Position numbers and translations under genes: made by a program. The notes below the pieces were generated by a model, which was given only the letters and a program-made list of their open reading frames with translations, was not told the DNA's origin and did not search any database. Positions 58,201 to 64,000 of a stretch of DNA of 64,000 nucleotides are shown here, piece by piece; within the stretch, counting starts at the first letter, position 1, and every line of letters begins with the position of its first letter. The stretch covers positions 81,101,191 through 81,165,190 of the forward strand of contig NC_037681.1 of the NCBI RefSeq assembly GCF_003255815.1, read 5' to 3'. This DNA comes from Theropithecus gelada (Eukaryota > Chordata > Mammalia > Primates > Cercopithecidae).

Positions 58201-61200
58201 AAATTCAAATGAGCTTTAGCAAATTATCAGTAAGATTCATCCAAAAAGCAAAGGGTTTTTCTTCCTATGATTTCCTCATTTTTTTAATGCAAAATTGTTA
58301 TATCTTCCAGACTGAGCTTAAACTAAACATAGAGCTTCTAGTCAAGCCAAAGGGGCTACGAGACAAACAGAGGCTGCAAACATCGTCACGGACTTTGTTC
58401 ATAAAACTAAGCCCTTAAGAGCCAAACCTATCTCTAAACATGGTAATTTATCAAAAACAGCCCAGAGTCGCTCATAGGCAATACTGCACAGTCCTCCAAC
58501 AGAACAGATTAACTCGAGTCCCTCCACCCTCCCAAAAAGCCTTTTCCCCCTCAAGTTGTCTCTCCTGTGTAAACATCCACTGTGGTATAAAAACAGCTTT
58601 TTCACTGGCTTGGAGTGGCATTAATTTTAGAAGTTTCTGCTTCCAAAGGGAAACCAGCAAGAAAGGAGAGGCACAGGAGGGAGAGGAGCAAGGTTTGGTT
58701 TACTTCTGAGGAGTGCATATCCTGTTGCTTGAGATCTACCTTTCTGATTTCCCCCATTCAGCACTAGCCACACTGAATCCATGGTGAACGGGTCATGCAG
58801 ACATCAGCTGACATTCAGAAAGCCGTGGTGTCCACCCACCACCACCATCCCACCCCAGTTATTAGAGTATCGTGGGAACCTGGATTTTCAGGCTTTCCAA
58901 TTACTAGTCTGGAGAAGAATCCTTTGCTTGAATGCTAACCCACACCTTGCTAACCTCCTGACATTTAAAAAATTCTAGTGACAGAATTCCCAATGAACTC
59001 CTCTTCCACCCAATCCGAACCTCTCCAACCCAGGTGAAAGCAAGAAAGTATATGTTAAGTCCTATCTCAGCTGGTGTGCAAGTCAGACTGAGAATAACAG
59101 CTTCGAAAGGCCACGTGTCCGAGCTTACCGCTCCACTGCTAGACCCAAAAGCTCTCTGCTGTGGGGATTTCATTTGAACTGCTATCGAAGAATATTCCAA
59201 GAACCTCTCTCCGCACCCTTTTCCCCCTCTCTCCCCCAGCCTCAGACTTTCTCCTAGAGTTGATCTTACCAGAAATGTGGATATTATCAAGGAAATGGGA
59301 AAGAGAAGGGAGAAAATCTCAGGTACTACTCCCTGATTTCTTAACTCTCTTATCCTTGGGCGCTGTTCAGAAATGTGCCACATTTTAACATTTATTAGAA
59401 AGGATAGGATGCAGAGCTGCATGGAATCCACATCCACAACCAACTGTATGAGCCACAGGTCCACAGTCCTGACCAATTCCGTTTGACACTAATGTTACTC
59501 TACATGAGTAGAGTTCAACGAGGGTTGATATGGGATGTGACAGGGTAAATCAGAATTAGATTAAAAACAAAAGTTTAGAAACCAATGCTACACTGCAGAG
59601 CAAATGGGACTTGAAGGCCAAATTTCCCCTAACTGCCTTCAAGTGATTTTCCCTATTAGAGCGTTTGCCTGCCACCCCCCTGCTGGCAACACCACAATCA
59701 CATCAGAAAGTAAAGTGGAATGCATATAGGAAGCCTTGAGATAGTCCTCTTTAAATACAATACCTATATACTTAATATATAGCAATTAACTTCTGGTCAG
59801 GAGTGTGCAGGCAGCAGGCTGCCCCAAGCAGATAGGAGGGGAGGGGGGCCCAGAGCTGGGACAAGCACAAAAGACAGGTCCAACAACAATGCCTGCTGTC
59901 AGCAGCTGAATTATTTTTATACAGGAATTTTTATCTCTATTGTACAAACAAGTACGTGTCTGTGCTGACTTGTTAAGCAATCCACTTGTATGTAGAATAA
60001 GATTTTTTTTTCTTTCTTGCTACCAGTCACACAGCTCCAAGATCAGAAGAAATACATAGTCTTTGAAGCTGCTCAAATGTTTTAGTTAAAAGGACAGCAG
60101 TTGTTTTCAAAGATCCAAGAGTATCTTTATCAGAATTAAATTTTTCCTTATTGATTTTTTCCCCTTAACATAACAAAAACATAACATGAGAAGGTTACGA
60201 TTTATTATTAAAATTTTTTTCAGCCTTTAAATCATTCTTCAGTAGCCAATGTTCACTTTTAAATGTAAAGGAATAATTTTTTTTTAAATCTTAGGGTGCA
60301 ATAGAGTATGAGAGAGAAACTCATGTGATTTAAGATTTAACATTGGTTAATGCATTGTTCTAACTGGGAACTGAAAAGATCTGGGGCAGGGAAGTTAAAA
60401 TGGGGAGTAAATGGTTCACTGACGAGTTCCCCCCTAAAAGTAAATAAATCATAAAATCAAGGTATACCCTGAGTTGGTGAAGGAGAATACTTCAGGTTTG
60501 GTTCTCTTAGTTTTTTGAGGTTTGTTTTTGTTTGGAGAGAGGGGGGATTGGCCAAATATTAAAACTCTATATTTAAAACGTACAGGATCAGACTTGGCAC
60601 ACAGTGCTTTGTGCTCCAACATAAGAATCCAAGCTACACCTTATTTCTCTAAAAATTAACAGATGTGATTTCCTTGCAGCTTTTTTATGCATCATTACAT
60701 GTTAAGAAAATGAACAACTGATGAATATAAATAAATTTAAATGCCCTGATGCTTAGCAAAAAGCTTCCTTGTGTTTTTTAGAATGTTCAAAAAGCAAATA
60801 GAAAGGCGAGGTAGGTACACAACAACACCGGTGTTCTTTTTGAAGGCACCCTTGCAGGTTTCACCATAATTCCATTTTTTATTTTAATGGGAGTTTTTAA
60901 TCAGTAGATTCACCTCTATCTAAAACTAAAATCAAATTGTAGGTGTAATTGTTCATCGGCAATGCTAACAACAGTCAGAATACAAACAAAAACTCATTGT
61001 GAGTGACCAAAGGTCCCCAGGTATCCCCTTCATCAACATACCTGCTCCAGGTTCCCACTGGGAATTCCCTGGCGGAGACCGATTTAGTTCTGAATAACAT
61101 GCTGCCAGCCCTATCTGGAAAAGAGTGTGCAAGGCGCCTTCTCACCTCTTTTACAGGAAGTTTAAACCTGATCATCTCACCTTTAGGTACATATAATTTG

Positions 61201-61732
61201 TTGTTTAGCACTCTGAGAACTTGGTATTTTATCTATTTAAAGAGATCAAAAAGGGAAAAAATAGGGCAGAAGATGGAGTGAGCTGAGGCCCAGCTTAGCT
61301 CTGGTGCACACGTCAATCGTGCACTGCGCATTGCCTTAGAGGAGCAACCTGCGCAGGTAAATCTTCCAGCAGCATTGCATCAGATCCGCTCACATCAGTC
61401 TCCAGGGTGAACCAAGAGACGACACTTCAGTTCCCTGTCTGCAAACTTCTAATTCGCCAGTTCTTGGCAGCTTATTTTTCCAAGTGTTTTGTTTCAGGAA
61501 ACATGTATTTTTCTTTATATGTTTTGTGGATCTACCACAACTGCTTCTGACAGCTGTTGATTCTGTTAAATGAACACATAAAAATCTTCTTTAAAACCTC
61601 AAGCAATGTGGACTCAAAAATATAATGGTGAAATATTTTAATGGAATTCCAGTTGAAAGTTTTTTTTTAAAAAAAAGTACAAATGAAGGTGCAGAAGTCC
61701 TTTAGATCAGTACTAGATTTAAACTGAATGTT
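58201..61732. other. AT-rich unique noncoding DNA
   Basis: About 3.5 kb without any recognised transposon. Contains a T9A8 palindromic run (61660-61676) and a CTCF-like core with one mismatch (59675-59686). A 190-codon minus frame (59476-58904) lacks family resemblance. Confidence 0.5.
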
Positions 61733-61741
61733 TCTCTCTCT

Positions 61742-61780
<39 letters not shown>
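61733..61780 (+). repeat. (TC)6(TG)18 microsatellite
   Basis: Six TC units (61733-61744) join eighteen perfect TG units (61745-61780), the longest pure dinucleotide run in the window. Long (TG)n favours Z-DNA and length polymorphism. Confidence 0.97.
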
Positions 61781-61783
<3 letters not shown>

Positions 61784-64000
61784 AATGGGGAAAGAGGGGT
61801 GTTGCAAATCACCACAAATATTTACACTGTACTCCCTTTGTTCAAATCACATACTTTTAACAGGAAAAGCTGGAACTGTGGCTATTTAAAATTTTAAATA
61901 TTCAAACGCCTGTAATTAACCATATGAAACAAATTATGTTGCATTTCTCCATACCAGCACATGCAAAAAAATTCTGGTGGTGAATTGGGAGGTGGCAGAG
62001 TTGGGGAGACAACTCCAAGAGAAGAAAAGGATGATGTTTTCATTTTGCTATAGATCAAAGGAGAACAAGAATGGAAACTGTGGCATATCGAGCATTTTTC
62101 CATTGCTGTCTTTCACACTAGGCTATCTAAGTTTATACAATTCCCCAGACTAGCTGCATATTAAGCTTGCTGTGTACAGCTTTATTATGGTGCGGTGGTG
62201 GAAGAAGCATTAATATTCCAGCTCCACATCTGACAGGGCATTTACATGCGCCCATCTGAGCGGCACCTGAGAGCTCCTCCAAGGTGCAGTAACTGTGCAC
62301 CTATTGTAAAGGCAAATGAAGCTCACCTATTCCCTGCTGGGATCAGAAGTGACCTCACCACCCCCCATGCCTCAAATCCTTCCCTTGCCAACCTAACTCA
62401 ATGCCATTGCAGAATGACGAATGAGCTCAGAAATAGACCCCAAGTTACTAACCCTGCTAAGAACAGCAAAAGCCTTTGCTGAAATGTTTTAAAAATGCAT
62501 AGGGAGTGCAGCTGGCCAGTAAAAAGCAAGGAGACAAATTCCAATGAATCCAATATGGAATACGTTACATTCTAAAACTGATTAGAAATACAGTCTGATG
62601 TTTACTGGCTTCAAATTGAGTTTGGCATCAAGCATACTGGCTTTAATAATGCTGGCACTTTTAAAATTATTATTATTTTAAATCTGCCTTTGGTCTCTAG
62701 GAGCACATGGAGAGAGCTAAAGAATTCTTATTTGTCAGGTTACATTTCCTGGAAATTAAGTTTGTGACAGAAAATGACTCCAGCAGCAATAATATGGTTC
62801 GTGCTCAAATTAATTAGGTCATGTTGTAAAAACTACGTGGCAAATTACAAAGGTAAATTTACTGATATTGGCCAGTGCTCTGTACCCTGGTCGTAAAAGG
62901 AAGAAGCTGTTTAAGGATGCTCATTTACCTGGGTAGGAGAAAACAACCAAGAAGGGAGGGAGACAATGGTCAATTTCCTATTTGTATTACAAATAAAAAT
63001 AGTAGTCATTATCCGTTAAATTATATAGGCTGAACGTATTTTATGAACTTTATTAATGTCATCCAAATTGACACATAACATACAAACCTGCTTGATTTGA
63101 AATAATGTTAAAAGTGGGCTCTAAGTTAGAATATATTTTTTTTAATCCTTGAAATAACAACACTGCTGACATAGCCATGACCCAAATGAAATCTGAACAA
63201 GCAGAAAGGTACTAAAGATCCTTGGTGATTAAATCTCATGCTAAAAAAGTGGCAAGGTGCCAGGCTGGGTCCAGCTTGATGCTAAGTGCTTTTTATTGCA
63301 CAAAGCTAGTACTACTGTATTTAAAAACAGACTTGGACTTGGGGTAAATTTTGTCAAATGATTTCTTTGTGCAATAAAGGGTGTGCACAGACCAACCAAA
63401 GTAGATTAAATTAACATCGAGTGACGCAATCTTGGTGCATCTCCCTCGCTATGCTTTCTACTTTGGTTAAATTTAATATCTCCCCACAAAGGAAAGCCAA
63501 ACTTTCTTCCTTTCTTACTGACCAGCACGCAAAGCCACCATTCACCTATTCTCTGTTATTAAACACTTTCATTGAGAAATCACAAAAATCTAAAAAATGT
63601 TTCCCTAGGATTTGCATGTTTGTTATGTACCCCAATTTAGTACTCCTACATTAGCCAAACTACATGGAGGCTGCAGTGTGAAATTAATGATTTTCCAGGA
63701 CTCTAAAAGGTGCCATTAATATGCATCCAACTCGCCTCCTCCCTGAGCTGAAGGTTGCCTGTCCTGACCCTGCCTGCACGTTTCTACACCCAGTTGCATT
63801 TTCCAGTCCATGTGCAGCTCCACAATTAAATGCCACATTCACTAAGAGAAAGGTGTGCAAAACATATTTCAGATCCTTTATAGTAAAGGCACAACTTGCA
63901 ACACAACAAGGAATGGGGTGATTTAAGAAATTACAGCACTGGTTGTTGTTTTTTTTAAGCTTTCACAGAATAAACACAGAGAACGGGAGGGAAACTTTGT
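61781..64000. promoter_or_regulatory. repeat-free AT-rich noncoding DNA; candidate regulatory landscape
   Basis: No transposon is recognised in 2.2 kb. 62090-62330 is a mixed-composition block with CAGCTTTATTATGG and GCATTAATATTCCAGC. 62700-62900 includes TCAAATTAATTAGGTCATG. An octamer ATTTGCAT lies at 63610-63617. No coding signal. Called on texture and repeat absence. Confidence 0.27.

Noticed and set aside
58904..59476. 190-codon minus-strand frame
   Set aside because: No family resemblance and no transcript signals. AT-rich chance frame.

Overview
The window is vertebrate nuclear DNA and almost certainly human or another catarrhine primate. The evidence is eight Alu copies (one close to the AluY consensus, with a 25-nt tail and a 17-bp target-site duplication), a primate-type L1PA 3' end, and older L1M, L2 and MIR relics. 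I found no protein-coding exon I could defend, no rRNA, tRNA or snRNA gene, no CRISPR array and no recognisable endogenous retrovirus. The open frames present are short or low in complexity and have no family match that I recognise. The window reads as an intergenic or deep-intronic stretch.

Layout. 0-8 kb holds a truncated L1PA end, a 5'-truncated Alu, and then mostly unique DNA with a pyrimidine tract near 7 kb. 8.1-8.6 kb holds an Alu scrap abutting a CAG/CTG repeat with overlapping minus-strand frames that read like a damaged secreted or membrane protein start. 11.9-16.2 kb is the most repeat-dense part: two Alus, an L2 and an old L1M. 16-24 kb is mostly unique, with a CT-rich tandem duplication and a near-perfect palindrome beside a C11 tract. 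24.4-33.5 kb has one Alu, an AT-rich homeodomain-motif block (29.6-30.0 kb), a GGAA-rich purine tract (30.1-30.2 kb), a canonical G-quadruplex motif and an ~825-bp L2. 37-42 kb carries the last full Alus, including a free left monomer and the AluY. From 42.2 kb to the end (about 21.8 kb) there is no Alu and very little other transposon sequence; DNA becomes more AT-rich and carries repeated POU octamers and homeodomain-type cores.

Interpretation. Recognised interspersed repeats total about 6.2 kb (about 10%), against roughly 45% for the human genome. A transposon-poor, gene-free, AT-rich stretch is the known signature of cis-regulatory landscapes around developmental regulator genes. That reading is inference: I cannot measure conservation here, and the target gene cannot be named from the sequence. 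I found no new biological system. The best leads are the repeat-poor right third, the octamer cluster at 43.5-43.8 kb and the AT-rich block at 29.6-30.0 kb.
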